Counted from the first letter of the stretch, positions 1 to 6,272 are shown. The stretch: DNA of 6,849 bases from JAAYZQ01 sp034428935 (GCA_034428935.1 DAOUHB010000239.1:1-6849); one strand, 5' to 3'. Made by a program: numbers and translations. Notes: generated from the letters alone by a model not told the origin.

Positions 1-351
1 CGGGTCTCCCTGCGAATCGATCCACACCGGCTCGATCTTGTACTTGCCGATCTGCCAGTCGATGGCGTCAAAGGCCATCGTCGCCGCTGCCCTGAACTCG
101 TCCCCCGTCCGGGCACTGGCACCGCTCAACGGCGCCAGCACGCCCAGCTTGAAGACCTCCGTGGCCTCTTCGCCCTCGGCCGGGGCCGCTGCCGTTGGGG
201 CCTCCGCAGCGGGTTCCCGGGTCGCCTCTCCCTCGGGTGCCTCCGGTGCCTGGGTGGCTTCGGGCGCAGGGGTCGCCCCGCAGCCCGCGATGCCGAACAA
301 CAGGGTTACTACGATCAGCCAGCTCCACAGTCGCAAATTCTTCGACTTCAT
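1..351 (-). CDS. ABC transporter substrate-binding lipoprotein, LivJ/LivK-like, N-terminal part (runs off left edge)
   Basis: This is the first 117 codons of an extracytoplasmic solute receptor. Residues 1-24 form a lipoprotein signal: a basic start (MKSKNLR), a hydrophobic stretch (WLIVVTLLFG) and the lipobox IAGC, so C24 would be lipidated. Residues 25-65 are a flexible linker rich in Pro, Ala, Glu and Thr. The binding fold starts at about residue 66 with FKLGVLAPLSG, the typical first strand of periplasmic-binding family 6 (branched-chain amino acid/amide type), and continues to IDSQGDP at 111-117, the usual 'D...DP' end of the second strand. The start at 351 is supported by AAGGAGGG (about 8 nt spacing). 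The protein is membrane-anchored outside the cell and should feed an ABC permease, whose genes would lie beyond the left edge. The ligand cannot be told from this fragment. Family is fairly sure; substrate is unknown. Confidence 0.85.
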   Translation of the reverse strand, partial: MKSKNLRLWSWLIVVTLLFGIAGCGATPAPEATQAPEAPEGEATREPAAEAPTAAAPAEGEEATEVFKLGVLAPLSGASARTGDEFRAAATMAFDAIDWQIGKYKIEPVWIDSQGDP

Positions 352-443
352 GATATCTTCCCTCCTTGGTTTCGTATCAATGCCGCGTCGCCGGTATCTT
401 CCGGCCGCGCAGCCGAAATCCCAGACGCTCGTCCCAGCAGCAT
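348..443 (-). CDS. Possible 31-codon leader ORF coupled to the binding-protein gene
   Basis: A short ORF begins with ATG at 443-441 directly behind a strong Shine-Dalgarno stretch (GGAGGAGG). It runs 31 codons (MLLGRASGIS...GGKIS) and stops with TGA at 350-348. That stop overlaps the ATG of the substrate-binding protein gene as ATGA, the arrangement typical of translational coupling. The peptide matches no family I recognise and has no membrane segment or obvious regulatory codon run. It may be a real leader peptide or a chance reading frame in GC-rich DNA; the binding-protein gene also has a good ribosome site of its own, which makes coupling unnecessary. Confidence 0.3.
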   Translation of the reverse strand: MLLGRASGISAARPEDTGDAALIRNQGGKIS

Positions 444-511
444 CACCTCCTCCGCAATGATCCCATCCGCCCTACGGACCCACGGATGGGTATGCGCCGC
501 ACACTCCATGC
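352..511. other. 160-bp intergenic segment between alcohol dehydrogenase and binding-protein genes
   Basis: The gap holds an inverted repeat (462-490), the possible leader ORF (443-348) and the ribosome site of the binding-protein gene. A smaller hairpin, GCCGG-AAGATA-CCGGC on the minus strand, lies in the leader ORF. I see no convincing -35/-10 pair. The gap is wide enough to separate the dehydrogenase and transport genes into different transcripts, but the sequence alone does not decide this. Confidence 0.5.
462..490 (-). repeat. Inverted repeat downstream of the alcohol dehydrogenase gene
   Basis: Perfect 8-bp arms, CCCATCCG (462-469) and CGGATGGG (483-490), are separated by 13 bases. The repeat begins about 22 nt after the dehydrogenase stop codon, where a terminator would be expected. 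No T-run follows on the minus strand, so it is not a classical intrinsic terminator. It could be an RNA-stabilising stem, a weak terminator or an operator for the next gene. Confidence 0.45.
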
Positions 512-1672
512 CTAGAAACAGCTCTCGTAAATCTTGATATATCCCGCCTTGTCAATGTCCCGCGGGTTGCCCACCGTCTGCGGGTCGTTGAACGCCAGCT
601 CGGCGAGCATCGGAATGTCCTCTTCCGGGATGCCCATATCGGGCAGCGTCGGGATGTTCACATCCTCCGTCAGCCGGGCCACGGCCTCCACGGCCAGCTC
701 TGCCGCCTCCCAGACGCTGAGTCCCCACGTGTTCTCGCCCATGGCCTGGGCGATGCGCGCGTATTTGTGGGGCTCCCCCATATAGTTGAAGGCCATCACC
801 GGCGCCAGCAGCGCCGCCGTCAGCTCTCCGTGGGGCAGGTTGTAGACGCCGCCGGCCGTCTGGCTCATGGCGTGGACCGCGCCGGCGCTCTCCGTGCCAT
901 AGCTCATGCCGGCCAGCATGGCCGCCATCGACATCTTGTAGCGCGCCTCCACGTTGTGCCCCTGGGCATAGGCCAGGCGCAGCCACTGGGCGCACGTTTC
1001 GATGGCCCACAGCGCCACCGCGTCGGGCCACGGTTGCGCGTAGCCGCAGGTGTAGCACTCGATGGCGTGCGTCAGCGCATCCATGCCCGTGCCGGCCGTC
1101 ACCCGCGGAGGCATGCCCACCGTCAGCACCGGGTCGATGAGCGCCACGTGGGCGGCGATGAGGCCCGTGCCTCCCACGTTGTACTTGATCTTGCGCTTCG
1201 GATCCGTGATGACCGCCCACAGCGTCACCTCGCTGCCCGTGCCCGCCGTCGTCGGCACCGCGATCATTGGCGGGATGCGCTTCTTGATGGGCTGCGGGTC
1301 CGCCCACTCGTAGTCCAGGATCGAGCCGCCGTTTTGCGACACGACCCCGATGGACTTGGCCGTATCCATGGGGCTGCCACCGCCAAAGCCGATGAGGCCA
1401 TCGCAGCCCTCGGAGGCAAAGATGGCGGCCGCGTCGTCCACCAGCTTGATGTCGGGGTTGGGTACCACACCGTCAAACAGCACATAGTCGACGTTGCCCG
1501 CCTTCAGGCTGTCCATCGCCTCGTTGACCAGCCCGGCGTTGACCAGGCCCTTGTCGGTGACGAGCATGGGCCGCTTGCTGCCCAGCGCCTTGATCTGGTC
1601 GGCCAGGAGCTGGATCGCTCCCGGGGCATGCTTCACGACGGTTGGCACTTCGAATGAACGCAGATTAATCAT
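512..1672 (-). CDS. Iron-containing (group III) alcohol dehydrogenase
   Basis: A cytoplasmic NAD(P)-dependent alcohol/aldehyde oxidoreductase of the FucO/methanol dehydrogenase/1,3-propanediol dehydrogenase family. Its 386 residues match the usual 380-400. The N-terminal half is the nucleotide-binding domain with GGGSPMDTAK at 97-106, followed by PTTAGTGSE at 140-148. The all-helical metal domain carries the four expected ligands by alignment with FucO: D198 and H202 (GMDALTHAIE), H267 (GAVHAMS) and H281 (NLPHGE). The residue four after H267, usually a second His (H267 in FucO numbering), is Q271 here. The start at 1672 is preceded by GAGGAG about 10 nt upstream, and the C-terminus (KIYESCF) is intact. 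Just upstream is a TATAAT box, so the gene may also have its own promoter. The substrate cannot be assigned; short-chain alcohols, diols and aldehydes are all used in this family. Family assignment is very secure. Confidence 0.95.
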   Translation of the reverse strand: MINLRSFEVPTVVKHAPGAIQLLADQIKALGSKRPMLVTDKGLVNAGLVNEAMDSLKAGNVDYVLFDGVVPNPDIKLVDDAAAIFASEGCDGLIGFGGGSPMDTAKSIGVVSQNGGSILDYEWADPQPIKKRIPPMIAVPTTAGTGSEVTLWAVITDPKRKIKYNVGGTGLIAAHVALIDPVLTVGMPPRVTAGTGMDALTHAIECYTCGYAQPWPDAVALWAIETCAQWLRLAYAQGHNVEARYKMSMAAMLAGMSYGTESAGAVHAMSQTAGGVYNLPHGELTAALLAPVMAFNYMGEPHKYARIAQAMGENTWGLSVWEAAELAVEAVARLTEDVNIPTLPDMGIPEEDIPMLAELAFNDPQTVGNPRDIDKAGYIKIYESCF

Positions 1673-1692
1673 TTCGTGTTCTCCTCGACGAG

Positions 1693-1698
1693 ATTATA
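1693..1698 (-). promoter_or_regulatory. Possible -10 box upstream of the alcohol dehydrogenase gene
   Basis: The minus strand reads TATAAT, the exact sigma-70 consensus -10, inside a short AT-rich patch (ACAATTTATAATC) that stands out from GC-rich surroundings. It lies about 20 nt upstream of the ATG with GAGGAG in between, giving a very short leader. No good -35 is found at 16-18 bp spacing, so promoter activity is only suggested. Confidence 0.35.
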
Positions 1699-1730
1699 AA
1701 TTGTGTACAGGGGCACGGACAGGCACGCCA

Positions 1731-2489
1731 TCACGTCCTCTGGACCTCTTCCACTTCTTCGTACCAGCGCACCCGGGTTCCCACCCGGGCCCTCATCTTC
1801 CAGGCCATTGTCTTGGGCGCGTCGTCCATTGCCTTTTGCAGGCTGATGATGCGCCGCTTGATCGCCTGCGCCTCGTCGGGCGACAACGCCACCTCGCCCT
1901 CGTCCAGGCAGGACCGCAGCTTGGCCGCGTTGAGCGAGATCGTCGTGTACAGCCCCCAATCCTTTGCGCACAAGCCGGCAATCAGATCGGAGTTGATCGT
2001 GCTGTCATCCCCCGGACCCACCTCGTGGTACAGCAGCAGCGCCAACAGATCGAGGACGTCTTTACGATTGAGCTGCACGATCTGCGCCTTGGACAAGAAC
2101 AGCTCCGCCAGCGGGATCGTCAGCGGCTCCACGTCGAGCCGATCCGCCAGGGGCAGGGTGTGGCACATCGTGAACTCGCCGATAAAGACGTCGACCTGGC
2201 GGCCCTGCGCCTCGTCGTACCAGAGCTGCCGGCGGTCGCCGCTCAACGTGTTGAACGTCTTGTTGGGGATATAGCCCATCTCGGGCAAGAAGCTCAACAG
2301 CATTTTGGCGCCCGCCTTGTCCGTGACAAAGTCAATGTCAGGGTACTTGCGCTCCAGGGCGGGATGGATCGTTTGTGGGCACTGGACCTTGATCGCCAGC
2401 CCCCCCAGCAGCCGTAAGAAGATCCCCTGCGCTTGCGCCTGCGCAATCAGGCGATGCATCTCTGCTTCGAGGTCGGGTAATGTGCTCAT
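1731..2489 (-). CDS. Nucleotidyltransferase-fold protein, AbiEii/MenT-like
   Basis: A 252-residue cytoplasmic protein with the polymerase-beta-like nucleotidyltransferase signature: LLGG at 27-30, the acidic pair in PDIDF (D51, D53), and a third acidic residue in QVDVF (D100). These are the metal-binding positions of the fold. Residues 124-155 (IPLAELFLSKAQ...NRKDVLDLLALL) resemble the later motifs of AbiEii/MenT-type toxins, where a Lys (here K134) and a (R/K)D..D element follow. The C-terminal 95 residues are probably helical and end with the basic segment KMRARVGTRVRWYEE. The start is supported by GGGAAAGG about 6 nt upstream. There is no AbiEi-like antitoxin next to it; the neighbours are a permease and an alcohol dehydrogenase, so a toxin-antitoxin role is not supported by context. 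Proteins of this build are usually annotated only as nucleotidyltransferase family protein. The fold is fairly sure; substrate and role are unknown. Confidence 0.75.
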   Translation of the reverse strand: MSTLPDLEAEMHRLIAQAQAQGIFLRLLGGLAIKVQCPQTIHPALERKYPDIDFVTDKAGAKMLLSFLPEMGYIPNKTFNTLSGDRRQLWYDEAQGRQVDVFIGEFTMCHTLPLADRLDVEPLTIPLAELFLSKAQIVQLNRKDVLDLLALLLYHEVGPGDDSTINSDLIAGLCAKDWGLYTTISLNAAKLRSCLDEGEVALSPDEAQAIKRRIISLQKAMDDAPKTMAWKMRARVGTRVRWYEEVEEVQRT

Positions 2490-2516
2490 TCGAAACCTTT
2501 CCCTGCCATTTCACAC

Positions 2517-2546
2517 AAGGGGGACAGAGGTGCCTCTGCCCCCCTT
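2517..2546 (-). terminator. Strong 13-bp hairpin after the permease gene (terminator-like)
   Basis: On the minus strand AAGGGGGGCAGAG pairs with CTCTGTCCCCCTT across a 4-nt GCAC loop, giving 13 pairs including one G-U. On the plus strand the same position would be an A-C mismatch, so the fold is better in the transcribed direction. It sits 20 nt downstream of the permease stop. Only two T residues follow the stem, so efficient intrinsic termination is doubtful; it may instead protect the permease transcript end or attenuate readthrough into the nucleotidyltransferase gene. Confidence 0.55.
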
Positions 2547-2566
2547 CTCACATCTTGCCGGTCAGT

Positions 2567-4228
2567 CTATTCGACCGGGATTTCCTCATAGATCTTGTCA
2601 ATGTTGATGCCCTGCCGCTTCCGGTACGCCTTGAATCCCAGGTAGATGGCCAGCGCCAGCAGGTACATCGACAGCATATAGATCACCGAGCTCGTATTCG
2701 ACAGACCAATGCCGTACAGCGCATTGGGGTCGATGAGCCACTGGTAGAGCAAAAAGAGCAGGAACGCGGCAAAGATCACCCCCGCCACCGTGATGAGCGG
2801 AATGCCCGCGATCTTGTACTTCGCGATGGGCGACGCATTGTATAGATCCTTCTTGATGTACGGCAACAGGATGGCGGCGATGGTCGTGCCCAGGTACATC
2901 ACGGCGATGACCAGCGTCGAGCAGAGCGTGAGCGTCTGGAAGTTAAAGACGTTCCAGGCGAACAGCGCCGCCACCACCAGCGCCGGCAACACCATCAGCA
3001 GCAGCGCATAGATCGGCGTCCGCGTCCGCGGCTCCACCTCCGCCACCTTTTCCGGCAGCAGCCGGTCGAACGCCGCCGCAAAGATCACCCGCGTCGAGCT
3101 GAGGAACACCGTGCCCGACCAGCCGAACCACCAGGCGCTCATGGCCAGGAGCACGATGAACTGGATGATGCGGCTCGGCGTCATGAATACGGCCAGCAGC
3201 GCCGGGTACGGCCAAACCGGCAGTGGCGGCGTCGCCTCCGTGTAGCCCCACCGGTAGTTCCACCACGCCCCGTTCGCGTTCATGTACCAGTCCCAGGTGA
3301 TCGTCTTGTTGATGAGCAGGAAGAACACCGTCCCCAGGACCGTCGTCGCGATGAGCGCCCAACCCATCCCCCAGAAGTTCCGCTTGAAGTCCGTCGCCCC
3401 GCGCACCTCGCCGTAGAGCGTCGCCCCCCAGTTCGGCCACAGGTTAAAGAACACCATGTAGGGGATGGCCAGCATCACCAGGCCCAGCGTCCCGCCCCAC
3501 ATCGGGTTGATGGCGCCCGCCTCCTGCCCCACCGCCGTCGTGGCCTCGTAGACGTCCCCGCTCGCTCCAAAGAGCGCCGGCGCCTGCTGCTGGAGCCCGT
3601 CCTGGAACAAAGCGTGGTTGCCAAAGAGCAGGAAGGCAAAGACCGCCAGCATGCCCGCGATGGCGATGTAGAAGCAGTACTTCTGAATGCGCGAATACCA
3701 CTTCATCCCGATGGCGATGTAGAACACCACGATGGCGCACATGATCACCGACGCCACAAAATGGCCCAGCGACGTGTTGCTGAACCACAGCGCCGCGTCC
3801 GTCGCCCCCAGGATGCCCAGCAGCGGCGTAAAGAACAACTGCCGGAGCATGTCCGAGTACAGCGGCACCCACAGCCACAGGATGAACCACCAGCCCGTGA
3901 CCCCCAGCACAAAGCCAATCCCTCCGCCCAGGATACGGCTTTGCCACACGTAATCGCCCCCAGCCCGCGGCATCACCGCGATGAGCGCCGCATAGACCAC
4001 GATCTCGAACATGATCAACAAGCCGCTGATGAGGAGAGCCGGCAGCATGCCCCCCTCGAAATAGTACATCTGGCTAAAGCTGTACAACCCGAGGGTCACC
4101 AGGTTGATGGAGAAGAAGGCGTAGATAAAGGCGTCAAAGACCGACCAGGCCCGGACCAGGCCGGTGGCTTTGCGCAGGAACAACGCTGTACTGCGTTTCG
4201 AACTTGAGCTTCGAGCCTTGGCGCTCAT
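2567..4228 (-). CDS. APC-superfamily amino acid/polyamine permease
   Basis: A cytoplasmic-membrane secondary transporter, 553 residues, of the amino acid-polyamine-organocation superfamily (AA_permease_2 type). About twelve hydrophobic segments are visible, roughly at 28-50, 62-86, 98-121, 154-174, 182-203, 247-264, 288-308, 342-365, 404-425, 432-456, 473-497 and 513-533. Family landmarks are MPRAGGDYVWQSRILGGGIG at 86-105 and FDRLLPEKVAEVEPRTRTPI at 387-406, the usual loop after TM8. The N-terminus is short and basic (cytoplasmic). A long outward loop at 309-341 has six Trp residues (W312, W314, W322, W323, W327, W339). The reading frame is open upstream to 4531, but the start at 4228 is chosen because AAGGAG lies 6 nt before it and the extra 101 residues have no permease character and overlap the neighbour. 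The substrate is probably an amino acid, amine or related cation, not defined further. Confidence 0.9.
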   Translation of the reverse strand: MSAKARSSSSKRSTALFLRKATGLVRAWSVFDAFIYAFFSINLVTLGLYSFSQMYYFEGGMLPALLISGLLIMFEIVVYAALIAVMPRAGGDYVWQSRILGGGIGFVLGVTGWWFILWLWVPLYSDMLRQLFFTPLLGILGATDAALWFSNTSLGHFVASVIMCAIVVFYIAIGMKWYSRIQKYCFYIAIAGMLAVFAFLLFGNHALFQDGLQQQAPALFGASGDVYEATTAVGQEAGAINPMWGGTLGLVMLAIPYMVFFNLWPNWGATLYGEVRGATDFKRNFWGMGWALIATTVLGTVFFLLINKTITWDWYMNANGAWWNYRWGYTEATPPLPVWPYPALLAVFMTPSRIIQFIVLLAMSAWWFGWSGTVFLSSTRVIFAAAFDRLLPEKVAEVEPRTRTPIYALLLMVLPALVVAALFAWNVFNFQTLTLCSTLVIAVMYLGTTIAAILLPYIKKDLYNASPIAKYKIAGIPLITVAGVIFAAFLLFLLYQWLIDPNALYGIGLSNTSSVIYMLSMYLLALAIYLGFKAYRKRQGINIDKIYEEIPVE

Positions 4229-4234
4229 TTTGTT

Positions 4235-4246
4235 CTCCTTTCCTCC
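4235..4246 (-). promoter_or_regulatory. Ribosome binding site fixing the permease start
   Basis: Two purine boxes in tandem (GGAGGA then AAGGAG on the minus strand) precede the ATG at 4228, the nearer one with a 6-nt spacer. This decides the start against the longer open frame reaching 4531. Confidence 0.8.
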
Positions 4247-4317
4247 TAAATAGGTGCTACAGCTACAAGAACATCCCAGGCAATCGCCTTCCGTCACGCC
4301 TCCTTCCCCAGGTCCAG

Positions 4318-4343
4318 GTCCTGGTGCCGTCCTGACACCGGAC
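4318..4343 (-). repeat. Inverted repeat in the permease leader
   Basis: Minus-strand GTCCGGTG pairs with CACC-A-GGAC (8 pairs, one bulged A) around a 9-nt loop. It lies about 90 nt upstream of the permease start. An alternative 5-bp stem, CGTCC/GGACG, overlaps it, so two competing folds are possible. Confidence 0.35.
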
Positions 4344-4428
4344 GCCCATGCTGGCCGCAGGGTCAGTACCACACCATCCTGCGTCAGGTGCAGGGGGACA
4401 GGTGCGGCTACGTCTCCCCGCCCACGGA

Positions 4429-5370
4429 TCAACCCGTCGTTAAAATATACGTCTTGATCTTGTTGCGGGACAGGTTGATGACCGCACCCAACAGCCGCCC
4501 CTGCTCGTACATGCTGCCCGGGTTGATGCACAGCGTCTTGCCCAGGCGAACCGCCCCCTTGCCCTCGTGGATGTGGCCGTGCAGCCCCAGGAGCGGCTTG
4601 TACTCCATGATCAGATCCCGGACCGCGTGGCTGCCCACCGGCACCAGCGCCCGCCCCCCCAGCATAGGCGTCAAATCCTCCGTCAGCTCCGGCACGTCGT
4701 CCAGCGTCGAGCCGTAGGGCGGGCTGTGAAAGTTAAAGACCGCCTGTGACACGTTCTTGAGCTGGCGGATCATTGTCTCGCAGCGCGCGCGCAGCTTGTC
4801 CTCTTCTTCTTCGCGATAGGTCTTCCACGGAGTAAAGTTTGTCCAGCCCGAGCTTACCATCTCGTGGTGCTCGTCCAGCTCGACGACACGTCCCTCGGCC
4901 ATCTGCACGTGCCTGGACGTGCAGATCAGATCGTCCAGCTCGAACATGTCATCGTTGCCCGGCGCCACGTAGCAGCGAACGCCCGTGCCTTCCAGCTTCT
5001 CGTCCGCATAGGCCAGCCACTGCTCCGCCGTCTTGAGCACCTCCCGGGCAAAGATGTCGTCCACCAGCGCCGGGTCCTCGTTGAGCGCCTCGATCTCGTC
5101 CGGCGTCGTGCGGTACGGATAGTAGCCCCGGCTCTTGATCTGCTTTTCCATCTCTGCGACTGCGGCTTCGCCGTGCAGCATCGATTCCTGCTCCAGCAGG
5201 ACCGCCTTGAACCGGTCACCCCCCTGGTGCACGATGGGCACGATGGCCTTACCCGTCATATCGCCGCCGAGGATGATCACGTCCGCCTGGTAGAACTTGG
5301 CCGCGCTGATAAACTTTTTCCAGCAGATCTCCGAACCGTGAACGTCCGTCGCGAAAAAGATAGTCGTCAT
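4429..5370 (-). CDS. Calcineurin-like metallophosphoesterase
   Basis: A 313-residue, probably cytoplasmic, binuclear-metal phosphoesterase. All family motifs are present in order: DVH at 9-11 (D9, H11), GGD at 35-37, GND at 138-140 with the catalytic-type Asn139, FNFHSPP with H215, and GHIH at 265-268, followed by NPGS at 283-286. The intervals are unusual: about 100 residues separate GGD from GND where small members of the family have roughly 25-35, and the insert is charged and mostly helical in character. There is no signal peptide. The ATG overlaps the stop of the upstream methyltransferase gene (ATGA), so the two are probably made together. It could cleave a phosphodiester, nucleotide or phosphomonoester; the substrate cannot be inferred from the motifs. 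Assignment to the superfamily is secure, function is open. Confidence 0.9.
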   Translation of the reverse strand: MTTIFFATDVHGSEICWKKFISAAKFYQADVIILGGDMTGKAIVPIVHQGGDRFKAVLLEQESMLHGEAAVAEMEKQIKSRGYYPYRTTPDEIEALNEDPALVDDIFAREVLKTAEQWLAYADEKLEGTGVRCYVAPGNDDMFELDDLICTSRHVQMAEGRVVELDEHHEMVSSGWTNFTPWKTYREEEEDKLRARCETMIRQLKNVSQAVFNFHSPPYGSTLDDVPELTEDLTPMLGGRALVPVGSHAVRDLIMEYKPLLGLHGHIHEGKGAVRLGKTLCINPGSMYEQGRLLGAVINLSRNKIKTYILTTG

Positions 5371-6254
5371 CCTATTGGCCCTGCTCCGCCAGGAGCCAGT
5401 TTCTGGCGCTGGCGATACCCCTTCAGGTACCGCATGGCGTAATCGTCGCGGCCCAGCGCCAGGTCCGCCGCCAGGATGTAGGGACGGACCTTGGCCGCGT
5501 CCACGATGGGGCAGTTCAGGCCCCGCGCAATGGCCATGGCCAGGAATGCCCCGTTAATGATCTCGCGCTCCGGCAGGCCGAACGACACGTTGCTCGCCCC
5601 CAGCGCCAGGTTGACGCCCAGCTTTTCCTTGACCAGGCGGATCGCCTCCAGCGTGATCCAGCCCGCCTGCGAATCGGCGCCCACCGTCAGGGCCAGGCAG
5701 TCGATGAGGATATTCTCGGGCGGGATGCCGAGCTTGCCGGCCCGCTCCACGATCTTGGCGGCCACCGCCAGGCGCCCTTCCGCCGTCGGCGGGATGCCGT
5801 CGTCGTCCATGGCCAGGCCGATGACCGCCGTCCCGTATTCCGCCACCAGCGGCAGGACCCGCTTCATGCTCGCTTCTTCGCCGTTGACCGAGTTCACCAG
5901 CGGCTTGCCGTCCGGGTTCAGCTCCTTGTGTGCCGCCAGGGCCGCCGCCAGCGCCTGTCCGTCCGCCGTATCGATGGCGACGGGTACGTCCGCCGTCTCC
6001 ATCACCAGTCGGACCGCCCTGGGCAGCAGGTCCACCTCGTCGACTCCCGCGGCCCCCACGTTGACGTCCAGGATGTCGGCGCCCGCCGCCACCTGCCCCA
6101 GCGCCTCCCGTCGCACGACCTCCATGTCGCCGGCCACCAGCGCGGCCGCCAGTTTCTTCTTGCCCGTCGGGTTGATGCGCTCGCCGAGGATGACCGTCGG
6201 CCGGCCATCGGCGATGACCACCTTCTTGCCCTTACCCTTCAGTACAGTCTCCAT
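5367..6254 (-). CDS. Methyltetrahydrofolate:corrinoid-type methyltransferase (pterin-binding, DHPS-like fold)
   Basis: A 295-residue cytoplasmic TIM-barrel enzyme of the pterin-binding family. It resembles AcsE (MeTr) of the Wood-Ljungdahl pathway rather than folate-synthesis DHPS. Key sites line up with AcsE: GERINPTG at 24-31, DVNVG at 63-67, D95 (VAIDTA), N121 (LVNSVN), D185 (LIDCL) and N222 (GASNVS). These match AcsE D75, N96, D160 and N199, which bind the pterin and assist methyl transfer. Family members move a methyl group between tetrahydrofolate and a corrinoid protein, in acetogenesis or in demethylation of methylated substrates. The ATG at 6254 is used because AGGAGG lies 11 nt upstream; the frame is open to 6413 but that part overlaps the regulator and has no family similarity. 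No corrinoid protein gene is in the window. DHPS proper is the main alternative, but the AcsE-like Asn/Asp pattern argues against it. Confidence 0.85.
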   Translation of the reverse strand: METVLKGKGKKVVIADGRPTVILGERINPTGKKKLAAALVAGDMEVVRREALGQVAAGADILDVNVGAAGVDEVDLLPRAVRLVMETADVPVAIDTADGQALAAALAAHKELNPDGKPLVNSVNGEEASMKRVLPLVAEYGTAVIGLAMDDDGIPPTAEGRLAVAAKIVERAGKLGIPPENILIDCLALTVGADSQAGWITLEAIRLVKEKLGVNLALGASNVSFGLPEREIINGAFLAMAIARGLNCPIVDAAKVRPYILAADLALGRDDYAMRYLKGYRQRQKLAPGGAGPIG

Positions 6255-6265
6255 GAGATGTCGGA

Positions 6266-6272
6266 CCTCCTC
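6266..6272 (-). promoter_or_regulatory. Ribosome binding site fixing the methyltransferase start
   Basis: GAGGAGG on the minus strand lies 11 nt before the ATG at 6254, in the 37-bp gap after the FCD gene. The spacing is somewhat long, but no other start codon fits between it and the conserved part of the protein. Confidence 0.6.

Larger units (their letters stand above)
4229..4428. other. 200-bp intergenic leader upstream of the permease gene
   Basis: No gene is supported here. On the minus strand the gap contains a GGGGA/TCCCC stem just after the phosphoesterase stop (arms 4415-4419 and 4394-4398), a CTGC-N7-GCAG repeat, a GTCCGGTG/CACC(A)GGAC hairpin (4318-4343) and CCAGG-A-CCTGG. Twin CAGGTGC direct repeats occur on the plus strand at 4385-4391 and 4399-4405. 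It may be a structured 5' leader, but it does not match a riboswitch class I can name. Confidence 0.45.

Noticed and set aside
767..2417. Long plus-strand open frames opposite the dehydrogenase and nucleotidyltransferase genes
   Set aside because: They are rich in Arg, His and Gly, match no family, and mirror well-supported minus-strand genes; this is expected in GC-rich coding DNA.
1731..2489. Complete AbiE-type toxin-antitoxin or abortive-infection system
   Set aside because: Only the nucleotidyltransferase-like protein is present; there is no adjacent AbiEi-like antitoxin or other defence gene.
4229..4531. N-terminal extension of the permease by 101 residues
   Set aside because: It overlaps the phosphoesterase gene, has no membrane character, and a strong ribosome site selects the start at 4228.
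5367..6254. Folate-biosynthesis dihydropteroate synthase (folP)
   Set aside because: The conserved Asp/Asn set and motifs follow AcsE-type methyltransferases, and no folate biosynthesis genes are nearby.
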